From contig CAZSSM010000018.1 of the NCBI GenBank assembly GCA_964609385.1, positions 31,980-95,979 on the forward strand: DNA of 64,000 nt, written 5' to 3'. The notes beneath the pieces were generated by a model. The model was not told the DNA's origin. It did no database searches and was given only the letters and a program-made list of their open reading frames with translations. The stretch is from CAZSSM01 sp964609385 (GTDB taxonomy: Bacteria; Planctomycetota; Planctomycetia; Isosphaerales; Isosphaeraceae). This document shows, piece by piece, positions 17,742-26,316 of this stretch; position 1 is the first letter of the stretch; each line of letters starts with the position of its first letter. The translations under genes and the position numbers were made by a program.

Positions 17742-19387
17742 GAGTGGTCTCCTGTCTCTTCTGCCAGCGATGGGTTAGCTGCTGGTTGTCGCGACGGATC
17801 GCCGTCCTGGTCTTGGGAGGCCTTGGTCGGCTCAGCCTCGATCACCTTGAGGTTCTGTCTGGGAACGAGCTCGTTCGACCCCCGCTCGAAGTCCTGGTTG
17901 AGCGCCCGGATCAAAGCGCCAGCCTGCAAGAGGAGGACGAGGGTCAAGGGTAAGGCCCCGCTGATCGCTCCGGCTTTAACCACCTCAACCTGACCGTTGA
18001 GCACCAGGGCAAGGCCGAGCAGCGCCAGCGCGATCCCCCAGAACAGTTTGCGATAGACCGGCGGGTTCATGGCCCCCTGGCTGGTCAACATCCCCAGGAC
18101 AAACGTCGCGCTATCCACGCTGGTCACGACGAAGATAAAGATCAGGATCATCGCCACGGTCATGGTGACGGTCGCCAACGGATAGGCTTCCAGGACCGAG
18201 AAAAGCGGGAGCGACGGGTCCTCGACGGCCAGTTCGCCCAGGTTCGCGCCATGGGTCTCCTCGTAGATCCCGCTCCCGCCGAAGACGGCGAACCAAACGA
18301 CCGAGAAGAGCGTTGGGATGGCCAGCACCCCGATAACGAACTCGCGGATCGTGCGTCCTCGACTGATTCGGGCCACGAAAATGCCCACAAACGGTGTCCA
18401 AGCGATCCACCAGATGAAGTAGCTCAGGGTCCAGCCAGCGAGCCAGTCTTCCAGGTGTTCATGCGGATAAAGCCGAAGCGTGAAGCTTGGCAGGGCCGTG
18501 AGATAATCGCCCAAGCTCGAGACCAAACAGCGCAAGAGGAACGCCGTTGGCCCTACGACCAGGAGGAAGATCATCAAGGCGATCGCCAGGCTCATGTTGA
18601 CGTTGCTCAGCAGTTGGATCCCCTTATCGAGCGAGGTCGCGGCCGAGGTCATGTAGCAGAGGAAGAGCAACAGGAGGATCCCCGCGGAGACCTGCCAGGC
18701 ACCAGTGTCCAAGCCATAGGAGGTATTCAGACCCGTGGCGATCTGGATGACGCCCTTGGCCAAGCTGCCAGCCACACCGAAGGCGACCGCGAGGATGGCG
18801 ATCAGATCGGACGACTTGGCCACCGGCTCGACCCAAACGCCTCGGAAGACGCTTCGGATCGGGGCGCCGGCCATGAACGGCGTGCCGCGTCGGTAATGGA
18901 AGTAGGCCAGGACCAACGCGCCAGTGCAGTAGATCGCCCAAGCGTGTAGACCCCAATGGAAAAGAGTGACCACGAACGATTGCCGAGCCGCTTGACTTGA
19001 GCCGGGCGTGCCCATCGGCGGGTCGACGAAGTGATTGAGCGGTTCGCTGACGCCCCAAAAGACCAGGCCGACACCCATCCCGGCGGCGAAGAGCATTGAG
19101 GCCCAACTGGCCGTCGAGAACTCGGGCTTCTCATCGTCGCGACCCAGACGGATCGAGCCGTATCGACTCATCGCCAGCCAGATCGCCAGCACCAGCATCC
19201 CCGTCACCGACGCCATGAAGAACCAGTCGATCGCGTGGAACAAGGCCTTGGTCAGGCCCAAGATCGTCCCGGCGAACTGCGTCGGGAACAGGATCCCGAT
19301 CCCCGAGACCATCAGAACCATCGGGATCGAGATCCGGAACAAGGTGAACCGCGACGCGGATCGAACTGGGGCCGGGGTCGTCGACAT
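17738..19387 (-). CDS. BCCT-family betaine/carnitine/choline transporter
   Basis: The protein has 549 residues with about twelve hydrophobic helices. Two family signatures are clear: GMGVGLVFWGVSEPLNHFVD in the third helix, and the tryptophan-rich LSYFIWWIAWTPFVGIFVA with RISRGRTIREFVIG in the eighth helix and following loop. BCCT carriers import trimethylammonium compounds such as glycine betaine, driven by sodium or protons, often in response to osmotic stress. The GMGVG form (rather than GMGIG) does not decide the coupling ion. The short C-terminal tail is charged (LKVIEAEPTKASQDQDGDPS), a position used for osmosensing in BetP, but it is shorter here. It is the first gene of a two-gene operon with the binding lipoprotein. 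Confidence 0.95.
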   Translation of the reverse strand: MSTTPAPVRSASRFTLFRISIPMVLMVSGIGILFPTQFAGTILGLTKALFHAIDWFFMASVTGMLVLAIWLAMSRYGSIRLGRDDEKPEFSTASWASMLFAAGMGVGLVFWGVSEPLNHFVDPPMGTPGSSQAARQSFVVTLFHWGLHAWAIYCTGALVLAYFHYRRGTPFMAGAPIRSVFRGVWVEPVAKSSDLIAILAVAFGVAGSLAKGVIQIATGLNTSYGLDTGAWQVSAGILLLLFLCYMTSAATSLDKGIQLLSNVNMSLAIALMIFLLVVGPTAFLLRCLVSSLGDYLTALPSFTLRLYPHEHLEDWLAGWTLSYFIWWIAWTPFVGIFVARISRGRTIREFVIGVLAIPTLFSVVWFAVFGGSGIYEETHGANLGELAVEDPSLPLFSVLEAYPLATVTMTVAMILIFIFVVTSVDSATFVLGMLTSQGAMNPPVYRKLFWGIALALLGLALVLNGQVEVVKAGAISGALPLTLVLLLQAGALIRALNQDFERGSNELVPRQNLKVIEAEPTKASQDQDGDPSRQPAANPSLAEETGDHS

Positions 19388-19676
19388 TAGATTTCCGTCT
19401 TCGGGGGGTCGTGAGTGGCGGTCCGGCTCGGGACGAACGAGGCGATCGGCCGACCGATCGTGAGGATCGCCCGGGATCGGTCGGTTTCCGAATTCGAACG
19501 ATCCTCGTGGATCGCCCCGTCGGCATTGGGGTGTTACCGAGGGAGGCGATCCTTCCCGATTCCGTCAGGCTTTGGGGCGAGCCGCCTGGACATCAACGTG
19601 TACGATAGGAGAGATGATGCCCGGCTGACGCGGCATCCTGCAATGCCAACGGCCCTTCACCCTCGGAGGACTGGAG

Positions 19677-20018
19677 ATGCCCACACCCGACGAGTTTTAC
19701 GACGAGGCGACCGAACTGCGCGATGCTGGTGACGTGGTTGGGGCCGTCGCCAAGCTCGATCTGGCGATCGCCGACGATCCCGACCACGTCATCTCCCATG
19801 GGATGTTAGCCAAGCTTCACGCGGATCAGTTCACCCAGGATCAGGACCCCGAACGCGCGGAGAAGGCTGTTTTCCATGCCAAACGCGTCGTCGAACTCGA
19901 ACCGGATGATGCCTTCAGCTACACCGCGTTGTCGGTCGTCTACCAGCGGGTCGGCATGATCCCGGAGGCTGAGGAGGCTAAGGCCATCTCACAGCGGGTC
20001 AAGTTCGGCTTGGAATGA
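19677..20018 (+). CDS. Small TPR protein
   Basis: The protein has 113 residues made of about three tetratricopeptide-type helix pairs: EFYDEATELRDAGDVVGAVA, then ISHGMLAKLHADQFTQ, then FSYTALSVVYQRVGMIPEAE. It has no signal peptide, so it is probably a cytoplasmic scaffold. GGAGG lies seven bases before the ATG. It stands between the divergent BCCT operon and the convergent serine-hydrolase operon, and neither context reveals a partner. Confidence 0.85.
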   Translation: MPTPDEFYDEATELRDAGDVVGAVAKLDLAIADDPDHVISHGMLAKLHADQFTQDQDPERAEKAVFHAKRVVELEPDDAFSYTALSVVYQRVGMIPEAEEAKAISQRVKFGLE

Positions 20019-20041
20019 ACACGACTTGGTCGGTCAGTCAT

Positions 20042-20064
20042 GGCTCCCCATTCGTGGAGGAGCC
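20042..20064. terminator. Weak hairpin between convergent genes
   Basis: GGCTCC (20042-20047) can pair with GGAGCC (20059-20064), followed on the + strand by TTT. It lies 24 bases past the TPR gene stop and before the stop of the converging serine hydrolase gene. The stem is only six pairs. Confidence 0.3.
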
Positions 20065-20090
20065 TTTCGAGGACATCGTCCCCGTTGCGC

Positions 20091-21290
20091 TCAGCGATCC
20101 TCTTTGGAGAGGATAATTTGCACGATCTGAGCGGCAACCTTGTCACAGACCGCCGCTGAGTCGCCCGCATTGCAAGCGACCAGGATGAACGCCTCGATCT
20201 CGGGGGCGACGAAAATCACGGCGTAGTTCATCGTGTTCGACCCGGCATGGACCAAGGCCAGCCCATCGGCCCAGGTGCGTTCGATGACGACCCAGCCGGA
20301 GGCATAGTTCCCTTCTTCGGGAAGGGTGTGCAGGCGGGCCAGGCTATCGGGGCGGAGCAGTCGCGGACCACGTCCCAGGTGTTGTTCGGCGAACTTGGCC
20401 CAATCTTCCAATGAGGCGTGGACCGTCCCTGCCGGTCCAAGAAAGACCGGATTGTCAGCGCCAAGGCCGGGCGGTACGGGGACCAGTCGGCCGTCCTCAC
20501 GCCGATGCGGCCTGGGTTGATCCGGCCCGACATCGCCGAAACCGGCGGTTTCCATTTGAAGAGGCTCGAAGAGCCGCGACTCCATGAGGTCTTCCCAAGG
20601 CTGCTGCAGGACCTCCTCGAGCATCGCGCCGACAAGGATGTAGCCGGTGTTGCTGTAGAGGAAGGCAGTTCCCGGCTCACTCCGAGGCGGTTGCTGGAGC
20701 TTGGCCTTCAGATAGATTCGTCGCTGTTCGAGTGGCGAGCCCTCAAGCTGGTAGAGGGCGCGCATGTTCGATCCGGGGGGTGGCAGTTCGGCCGGGACGC
20801 CCCCCCGATGTCGTAGCAGTTGCTCGACGGTCACATCGTGGTAGCCCGAGTCGATCTGGTCGTCCCAGTCCGGGAAGACGTCGATGACGGTCGCGTCCCA
20901 ATCGAGCCGACCCTCCTGAATCAGGATGGCGGCTAGGGTGGCGGTCATCGCCTTAGTGCAGGAACCAAGATGGAATGGATCATTAAGGGTAACCAGTGGT
21001 CCGTCTGGGACCGAACGCCGACCGGCAACCCCTTTCGCGACGACCCGACCTTCACGAGCGGCCCATGCCGCTAAGGCAGGAACCCCATCGGTCTCGACCA
21101 ATTCGGCAAGGAACGGCGACAGGTCGATTGGCTCGTGGTCCTCTTTCTCGTCGGCTCGCGACTTGATCGGGTGAGCGCTCACAGCAATCGCGATCAGGAC
21201 AGGGGCTAGAAGGGCGGCCCATTTCCGATCGGACCGAATGGTCGGTCGGGTACTGTCAGCTTGGGACTGCGGTTGGAAGATGATCGTCAT
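20091..21290 (-). CDS. Exported serine hydrolase of the beta-lactamase/DD-peptidase (class C-like) family
   Basis: The protein has 399 residues with a long N-terminal signal whose hydrophobic core is ALLAPVLIAIAVSA (about 26-39). The nucleophile motif SxxK is S110-C-T-K113 in LGSCTKAMTA. The second motif YxN is Y211-S-N213 in FLYSNTGYILVG. The third motif, which would place HxG or similar, is probably in LVHAGSNTMNY near the C-terminus. These signatures fit the family that includes class C beta-lactamases, DD-peptidases and esterases, so the substrate is unknown. Its ATG overlaps the stop of the upstream M28 peptidase gene by four bases, which suggests that both exported hydrolases are made together. 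Confidence 0.88.
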   Translation of the reverse strand: MTIIFQPQSQADSTRPTIRSDRKWAALLAPVLIAIAVSAHPIKSRADEKEDHEPIDLSPFLAELVETDGVPALAAWAAREGRVVAKGVAGRRSVPDGPLVTLNDPFHLGSCTKAMTATLAAILIQEGRLDWDATVIDVFPDWDDQIDSGYHDVTVEQLLRHRGGVPAELPPPGSNMRALYQLEGSPLEQRRIYLKAKLQQPPRSEPGTAFLYSNTGYILVGAMLEEVLQQPWEDLMESRLFEPLQMETAGFGDVGPDQPRPHRREDGRLVPVPPGLGADNPVFLGPAGTVHASLEDWAKFAEQHLGRGPRLLRPDSLARLHTLPEEGNYASGWVVIERTWADGLALVHAGSNTMNYAVIFVAPEIEAFILVACNAGDSAAVCDKVAAQIVQIILSKEDR

Positions 21291-22531
21291 GGTGTTTCCT
21301 CGCCAGGATTCTCCGGCTCGCGACCGCTTAGGATGGTCAGCAAGGTCAGCCGGGCTACGGTCAGGAGTCCGGACCGCTCGGCGTCGGTGATCGTTCCCGA
21401 CTCGAGGATGCGATCGATCCGGTCGACGGAGTTCTGCAGCAAGCGTGCCTGAAAGCCAGGAACTCCTAACCGATCGCGACGTTCGAGCACGACCTTCAGG
21501 ACCGAACGGATGGCCTGTGCTTCTTCCAGTGAAGGGCCAGGGGATTCGTCCCAGACGGGCAGCGATTCGAGGCCATCAAGGTGTCGGGTCAGATCGAGGA
21601 TCAACCGCGTTGCGGCTCTGAGCTTATCGTAATCGAGCGTCTCAGCGACATCGCTGGGCCGATGGTAGTGTGGGCTCTCGCCGGTCGAGAAGAACAGATA
21701 GGGGATCGATCGGCTTCGGAACGGGCCGTAGTCGCTTCGAGTGCCGATCAGGTCGGTTCCAATGAGACCGAGGAACAGACGGTCCTGGTCGGCTTGCCAG
21801 TCGGTCAGCCAGGGTCGAATCGTGGGGATATGCTCGGTCCCGGCGATGAAGAGGTGATCGTCGCAGACACCCCCGAGGGCGCGTCCGAGCATGTCGGCGG
21901 TGATCATGATACGGATCCGATCGAGGGCGATCGGCGGATTCTGGACGAAATAGCGTGAGCCCCAAAGGGCGTACTCTTCGAGGTCGAAGCTGACAAACAT
22001 CAGGCTGTGGCTGGAGGGGACGTCCGACTCGACCCAGCCTCGGGCCACTTCCAAGAGCATCGCCACGCCCGAGGCATTGTCATCAGCGCCCGGGTAGATC
22101 TCGCCGTTGCGCATTCCCAGGTGATCGTAGTGGGCCGCGATCAGAATCCAATCCGCGCGATGATCCGGATCGGCGCCCCGGATCACGCCGCCGACGTTTC
22201 GTCCGTAAATCGTCCCCGGTTCCTCGGCCGGGATCGATTGGGTGTAGCGATCCCCGAAAAGGGGTTCCAGTCCGAGCTCTTCGAATTGGCCGACCAAATA
22301 CGCCTCGGCCTTGCGAGCACCAGCGCCCCGACGGCCAGCGTATTCCGGCGAAGCCAGCTCGTGGACGATCCGTTTCAAACTCACTTGATCTGGAGCGGTG
22401 CCCGGATCTTGGCCCCGAGTCGCCGAGCAGAGGGCGAGGTTGAGAACGAAAACGGCCAACGGAGCCATGGGGACGATGATCCGCCAGAACCCCAAGCTGA
22501 GGGCGTGGTGCCCGATCCCAGTCACGATCAT
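21287..22531 (-). CDS. Exported M28-family metallopeptidase
   Basis: The protein has 414 residues from the ATG at 22531, chosen because GGGAG lies six bases upstream and an export signal follows directly (APLAVFVLNLALCSATRG at about 23-40). An in-frame upstream start at 22660 would bury this signal. Zinc-site residues of M28 aminopeptidases are all present: H134 in AAHYDHLG, bridging D150 in PGADDNASG, E185/E186 in FDLEEYALWGSR, D213 in TADMLG, and a distal His in SPHYHRPSDV. The enzyme probably removes N-terminal residues from peptides outside the cytoplasm. It is the first gene of an operon with the serine hydrolase. Confidence 0.92.
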   Translation of the reverse strand: MIVTGIGHHALSLGFWRIIVPMAPLAVFVLNLALCSATRGQDPGTAPDQVSLKRIVHELASPEYAGRRGAGARKAEAYLVGQFEELGLEPLFGDRYTQSIPAEEPGTIYGRNVGGVIRGADPDHRADWILIAAHYDHLGMRNGEIYPGADDNASGVAMLLEVARGWVESDVPSSHSLMFVSFDLEEYALWGSRYFVQNPPIALDRIRIMITADMLGRALGGVCDDHLFIAGTEHIPTIRPWLTDWQADQDRLFLGLIGTDLIGTRSDYGPFRSRSIPYLFFSTGESPHYHRPSDVAETLDYDKLRAATRLILDLTRHLDGLESLPVWDESPGPSLEEAQAIRSVLKVVLERRDRLGVPGFQARLLQNSVDRIDRILESGTITDAERSGLLTVARLTLLTILSGREPENPGEETP

Positions 22532-22787
22532 TCGGATCTCCCGATGGTCGTCTGGCGGTCGACCAGTCTGAAGTTCGGTCCTGGCCGACCGCGATGTCTC
22601 AAGGCCGATCGTCGGAACGGGAGCATACGTCAGGATCAGCTCAATCGCAACGCCCGCCAAGCCCCGCGCGACCGGAGCCGGACTTCGAAAACGTCGGGCT
22701 CCAGGGCGGATCGCTGGGTGGCCCCGGGCAGATAACTTCTATGGACTAGCGGCGATTGGCCGCGCTTTCACGGAGGAACACGATCCG

Positions 22788-23138
22788 ATGATCTCGACAC
22801 GGTTCGCAACCCAACTGGCCCTGCTGACGGCCTTGATCCTCGGCGGAGCGTTGACAGCTCAAGCTCAGGACTACGACCGATTCATGCACTGGCCGTACGT
22901 CCCACCCCAAGTGCCCGGCAACGGCTTCGATTACAAGCCGATCTACGATGGTTTCTACCTGTATCCGAAGGAAATGCGGATTCAACCGCAAATCCAAGGC
23001 TCGAACTACTACAACTTCTATGGTGGCCAACGGCTCTTCGGCCACTTTCGTCGAAGCTGGATCCCTTGGGGCTTCAATCACCCCAACAAGCCGCCCAAGT
23101 ACTACCAAGGCTACCACTTCGTGCTCGACGTCTTCTGA
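22788..23138 (+). CDS. Small secreted Tyr/Pro/Gly-rich protein, function unknown
   Basis: The protein has 116 residues. The first 26 (TQLALLTALILGGALTAQAQ and preceding) form a clear signal peptide with an AQAQ cleavage site. The mature 90 residues hold about twelve Tyr plus many Pro, Phe, Trp and Asn, with runs such as GSNYYNFYGGQRLFGHF and NKPPKYYQGYHF. No cysteine is present. It has an excellent ribosome site (GGAGGA, ten bases before the ATG) and so is likely well expressed. I recognise no domain. The composition suggests a surface or matrix protein. It is divergent from the M28 operon. Confidence 0.8.
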   Translation: MISTRFATQLALLTALILGGALTAQAQDYDRFMHWPYVPPQVPGNGFDYKPIYDGFYLYPKEMRIQPQIQGSNYYNFYGGQRLFGHFRRSWIPWGFNHPNKPPKYYQGYHFVLDVF

Positions 23139-23163
23139 GATCGGTTAGACTGTGAGTCCGAGG

Positions 23164-23191
23164 CGAGGCCGGTTTGATCCGATCGGCCTCG
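23164..23191. terminator. Hairpin after the small secreted protein gene
   Basis: CGAGGCCG (23164-23171) pairs with CGGCCTCG (23184-23191) around a 12-base loop, 26 bases past the stop. No T-tract follows directly, but the rest of the convergent gap to 23356 is notably AT-rich, with T-runs near 23310-23340 for this GC-rich genome. Confidence 0.4.
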
Positions 23192-23356
23192 TCTCAGACG
23201 CGACCATGCCTGACTCCACGCCTGTTATTCCAGATGTTCTCTGTTTCTTAGGTTATCGATGATTTCAAACGTTGCGTCTGTAATCTGCCATCGCCGATGG
23301 CAATGATTTGATCTTTTATTGGTTTTTGTTGTTAGAGTTGATGTTATGGCGGTTCG

Positions 23357-24526
23357 TCAGTTTATCTGGAACTGCGATGCGATCTGATAGTAGAGATCGA
23401 CTGCTTGTTCCAATTGATCGACCGCGATCCATTCGTCTCTCGTATGGGCCTGAGCGATGTCGCCTGGTCCGATGACGATGCAGGGGTAGCCTGCACGGGC
23501 GAGGGGCCCGGCATTGGTCCCGAACGGTACGCCTTGGATCTCGACCGGTCCGTCGACGTACGGAGCGACCCATTCGCGGATCTGAGGCCAGAACTTCCGG
23601 CTCGACTCCGGGCTCAACGCAGGCATCCGGACCCAGGGGTCGTGCCACTGCAGCATGTCAATGACGTCGGGGCAATCGCGTTTGAGGACCTCGGCGGCTT
23701 CAGCGATAACGCCCAATGGCGTCTCGCCGGGGATGATTCGGCGGTCGATCTCAATGTCGCATGTCTGTGGGACGATATTGACCGCTTGACCACCCCAGAT
23801 TCGACCGACCGACAAGCTGGGTGTGCCGAGCATCGGATCGCCGGGTCGGTCCCGTAGGGCGTTTCCATGCTCTTGGAGGGCTGCGAGCACCCGAGCCATG
23901 TCGTAGATCGCGTTATGGCCCAACTCGGGGCTGGAGCTATGAGCCGAGATTCCTTGCGAGGTCAGCCGCCAACGGACCGCCCCTTTGTGCGCAACGACCG
24001 GTTGGAGCCGCGTCGGCTCGGCGATCACGGCGAAGTCGATCGCCCGTCCAAGTCCTGCCAAATAGCTCGCGCCGGTGTGCGTGTATTCCTCATCGACGGT
24101 GCAGGACATCAGCAACGTCGAAGTTGAGCTGAGCCGCTCTTGGACGACCTTGGCGAAGGCGGTCAGCATCGCGGCCATCCCGCCTTTGACATCGCAAGAG
24201 CCCCGGCCGTAAAGACGCCCTTCATGGACATGAGGCTGAAACGGGTCGATGGTCATGCCTTCGACGGGGACAGTGTCCTGGTGAGCGTCAAAGAGCAGGG
24301 TCTGCCCGGTTCCGGCCCTCTGCGGCGGATCACAACGCGCCAAGATGTTGACCCGTCCAGGAGATACCTCGTGGCACTCGTAGTCGATTTTATGGCGATC
24401 GAACCAATCGCGGAGATAACCCGTCATCGCCGATTCGCCGAACTCTTTGCCGGGATCGACGCGGCCCATCGGATTGACGCTCGGGATCGCTACCAGATCC
24501 CGCAACAGCTCCACGACGCTCGACAT
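23357..24526 (-). CDS. M20-family metallopeptidase/deacylase (ArgE/DapE-like)
   Basis: The protein has 389 residues from the ATG at 24526, with GGGAG six bases upstream. Di-zinc site residues are visible: H82 and D84 in FDAHQDTVPV, bridging D113 in GRGSCDVKGG, general base E147 and ligand E148 in CTVDEEYTH, a further acidic ligand in VIAEPTRLQP, and a C-terminal His in the QAHTRDEWI segment. The dimerisation domain sits between about 180 and 290. It has no signal peptide, so it acts in the cytoplasm. Members include acetylornithine deacetylase, succinyl-diaminopimelate desuccinylase and peptidases. The order of motifs resembles the ArgE branch, but no arginine or lysine pathway gene is adjacent. 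Confidence 0.9.
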   Translation of the reverse strand: MSSVVELLRDLVAIPSVNPMGRVDPGKEFGESAMTGYLRDWFDRHKIDYECHEVSPGRVNILARCDPPQRAGTGQTLLFDAHQDTVPVEGMTIDPFQPHVHEGRLYGRGSCDVKGGMAAMLTAFAKVVQERLSSTSTLLMSCTVDEEYTHTGASYLAGLGRAIDFAVIAEPTRLQPVVAHKGAVRWRLTSQGISAHSSSPELGHNAIYDMARVLAALQEHGNALRDRPGDPMLGTPSLSVGRIWGGQAVNIVPQTCDIEIDRRIIPGETPLGVIAEAAEVLKRDCPDVIDMLQWHDPWVRMPALSPESSRKFWPQIREWVAPYVDGPVEIQGVPFGTNAGPLARAGYPCIVIGPGDIAQAHTRDEWIAVDQLEQAVDLYYQIASQFQIN

Positions 24527-24654
24527 CGTTCGCTCCCGGTCCAATCACGAGCCAAGGACAGGCCGACAGGACAGTCCAAGAGGTAAACCTAGGCGATTCG
24601 GCTCGCCTCGGTCAGGCTAAGTTGGTCCGGCTTCATGGAGGACCCCTCGGCAAG

Positions 24655-25407
24655 TCAACCCACAGACCGTTGAGCCGTGCCGTGCAAAGTCTGCAATGCT
24701 AGAGCGTCGAGAAAGGCGTTGGGATCGCAACCGTAGAGGCCCGATCCCCAGATCATGTTCTGTTCGACGACGGCCCAACCGCGATCGTGGATGACCCCAA
24801 CATCGACGATGGCGCCCTGTGGGAGTTCGATCCCCGGATCGTTCACGAGGCGATCGACGAACTGACGAAGCTCTGCCTCCTCGATTGGATCGTGCACGAA
24901 GCCCGAGTCACGTTGGAGTTCGCCCCGTCTCAGGTAGATCGAGAACGTCGACAGCGATCGATCTTGGATGACGCAACGGAACTCGACGTCCCACGCGACG
25001 ACCTCCGCGACCAAGATCGGATCATCATCGGGCAGGTCGATCGGGAGTTCGTCCCCTCGGCGGACTCGCGCGGGGAGGCCCTTCGTATTCGGCGGTTTCA
25101 TGAAGGCGGGCTTCATGATCGTGCGAGCCGCTCCGACGGTCATCAACTCGACCGTTCGACGCCGGTACTTCTCAGGCAATCGGGGTAGCCAGTCCATTGG
25201 TGGTTCGTGGAGCCGAAGGCCCAGCGATTCGGCGATCATCGGCCCCATCAGCGACTCAACATAGATGATCGGTTCTTCGATCTCTCGAATGGTGTCGGGG
25301 ACACGCCAACCGGCCAATCGATCGACCGCCCAGCCACGTTCGATCGCCGCACGCCAAAGCGCCTGAGCGTCGGGAGTCTGACGTGGAGTCAGGATCAGCG
25401 TGGGCAT
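24655..25407 (-). CDS. ATP-grasp domain protein (DUF4343/R2K-like)
   Basis: The protein has 250 residues. The central and C-terminal parts match the R2K/DUF4343 ATP-grasp group: AARTIMKPAFMKPPNTKGLP, the strand VEFRCVIQDRSLSTFSIYLR and the metal/ATP loop VVEQNMIWGSGLYGCDP. ATP-grasp enzymes join a carboxylate to an amine or thiol using ATP. In this group the substrate is mostly unknown. The N-terminal half (MPTLILTPRQTPDAQALWRA) is the pre-ATP-grasp fold. No peptide precursor gene is seen next to it. It follows the methyltransferase on the same strand, with 71 bases between. Confidence 0.78.
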   Translation of the reverse strand: MPTLILTPRQTPDAQALWRAAIERGWAVDRLAGWRVPDTIREIEEPIIYVESLMGPMIAESLGLRLHEPPMDWLPRLPEKYRRRTVELMTVGAARTIMKPAFMKPPNTKGLPARVRRGDELPIDLPDDDPILVAEVVAWDVEFRCVIQDRSLSTFSIYLRRGELQRDSGFVHDPIEEAELRQFVDRLVNDPGIELPQGAIVDVGVIHDRGWAVVEQNMIWGSGLYGCDPNAFLDALALQTLHGTAQRSVG

Positions 25408-25478
25408 CTTTTCGCTTCACTTCCCTGAGGAGGAATCGTCGAGGCGGCGGTCCTCGTTCCTGATGGTTCCGATCGTAG

Positions 25479-26309
25479 TCAACGTCGGTCCGGAACGGCC
25501 ATCACGAGCCAACCGCCGGCTCGAAGGTGAGCTAGCCAACCGGGTCTCACGATCGGCTGTGCCGAGATGGCGTCGATGGGCTCGACGATCTCAGGTCTGA
25601 GCCTCGCGCTTCGGAGGTCGTCGAGCAGTTCGGGCCATCGGTAGGAATGGACACGGATCTCGGGGATCCCTCGGTAGGTCATCGGCCGATCCGCTCGTGG
25701 ACGACCCAAAAGACCTCGGAGGCCTGTCTCAATCAGCCAGCGTCGTCCCTGCGGGTTCCGTAGCTGTTCCCAGAGGTTGTGAGCATGGAGGGCCAACTGC
25801 CCATCGGCCTTGAGGATCCGGGCCGCCTCTCTTAGAACGCGTCGTCGGGCGGGACGGCCCCGGATCATCCCGAGCGTGCTGAACATCAAGGCCGCGTATC
25901 GAAACTGGGACGTTGCTAAGGGGAGCCGTCCGAGATCGCCTCGGACCCGAATCAAGGGGACCTTGAGGTCTCGAGCCTGCGCCTCGAGGCCCAGCTCACG
26001 AAGCATAGACGTTGAAAGGTCGACGGCCGTAACCGCAAATCCCTTTGAGGCGAAGTGAATCGAGATCCGGCCGGTCCCGGAGCCCAAATCGGCCAAGGGT
26101 CCCGGTTCGCACCAATGATGGTTCAACCAGCTTCGGTCGGCCTCCAAGAGCGGGTGGCCGTCGAAGTAGGACCGCTCGGTCGTCGCAAGTCGTGTGGCCT
26201 GCGTGTAATTCCAAAGCGCCCGGTCGACGCCCGTCGGCAACTTCCAGTCTGGCAGGAGGAGTGCTCTCTGGGCGGTTCGATCCGGCTCATCGCGCGAGGT
26301 CGCGTCCAT
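25479..26309 (-). CDS. Class I SAM-dependent methyltransferase
   Basis: The protein has 276 residues. Motif I is LADLGSGTGRISIHF near residue 72, and motif II is AVTAVDLSTSML with the acidic ribose-binding Asp. The post-I segment VRGDLGRLPLATSQFRYAAL and the strand DGQLALHAHNLW follow the usual order of a Rossmann methyltransferase. The acceptor is unknown. Its start is seven bases past the stop of the amylase gene, so the two are probably one transcript, although no functional link is evident. Confidence 0.85.
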   Translation of the reverse strand: MDATSRDEPDRTAQRALLLPDWKLPTGVDRALWNYTQATRLATTERSYFDGHPLLEADRSWLNHHWCEPGPLADLGSGTGRISIHFASKGFAVTAVDLSTSMLRELGLEAQARDLKVPLIRVRGDLGRLPLATSQFRYAALMFSTLGMIRGRPARRRVLREAARILKADGQLALHAHNLWEQLRNPQGRRWLIETGLRGLLGRPRADRPMTYRGIPEIRVHSYRWPELLDDLRSARLRPEIVEPIDAISAQPIVRPGWLAHLRAGGWLVMAVPDRR

Positions 26310-26316
26310 GAGCCGA

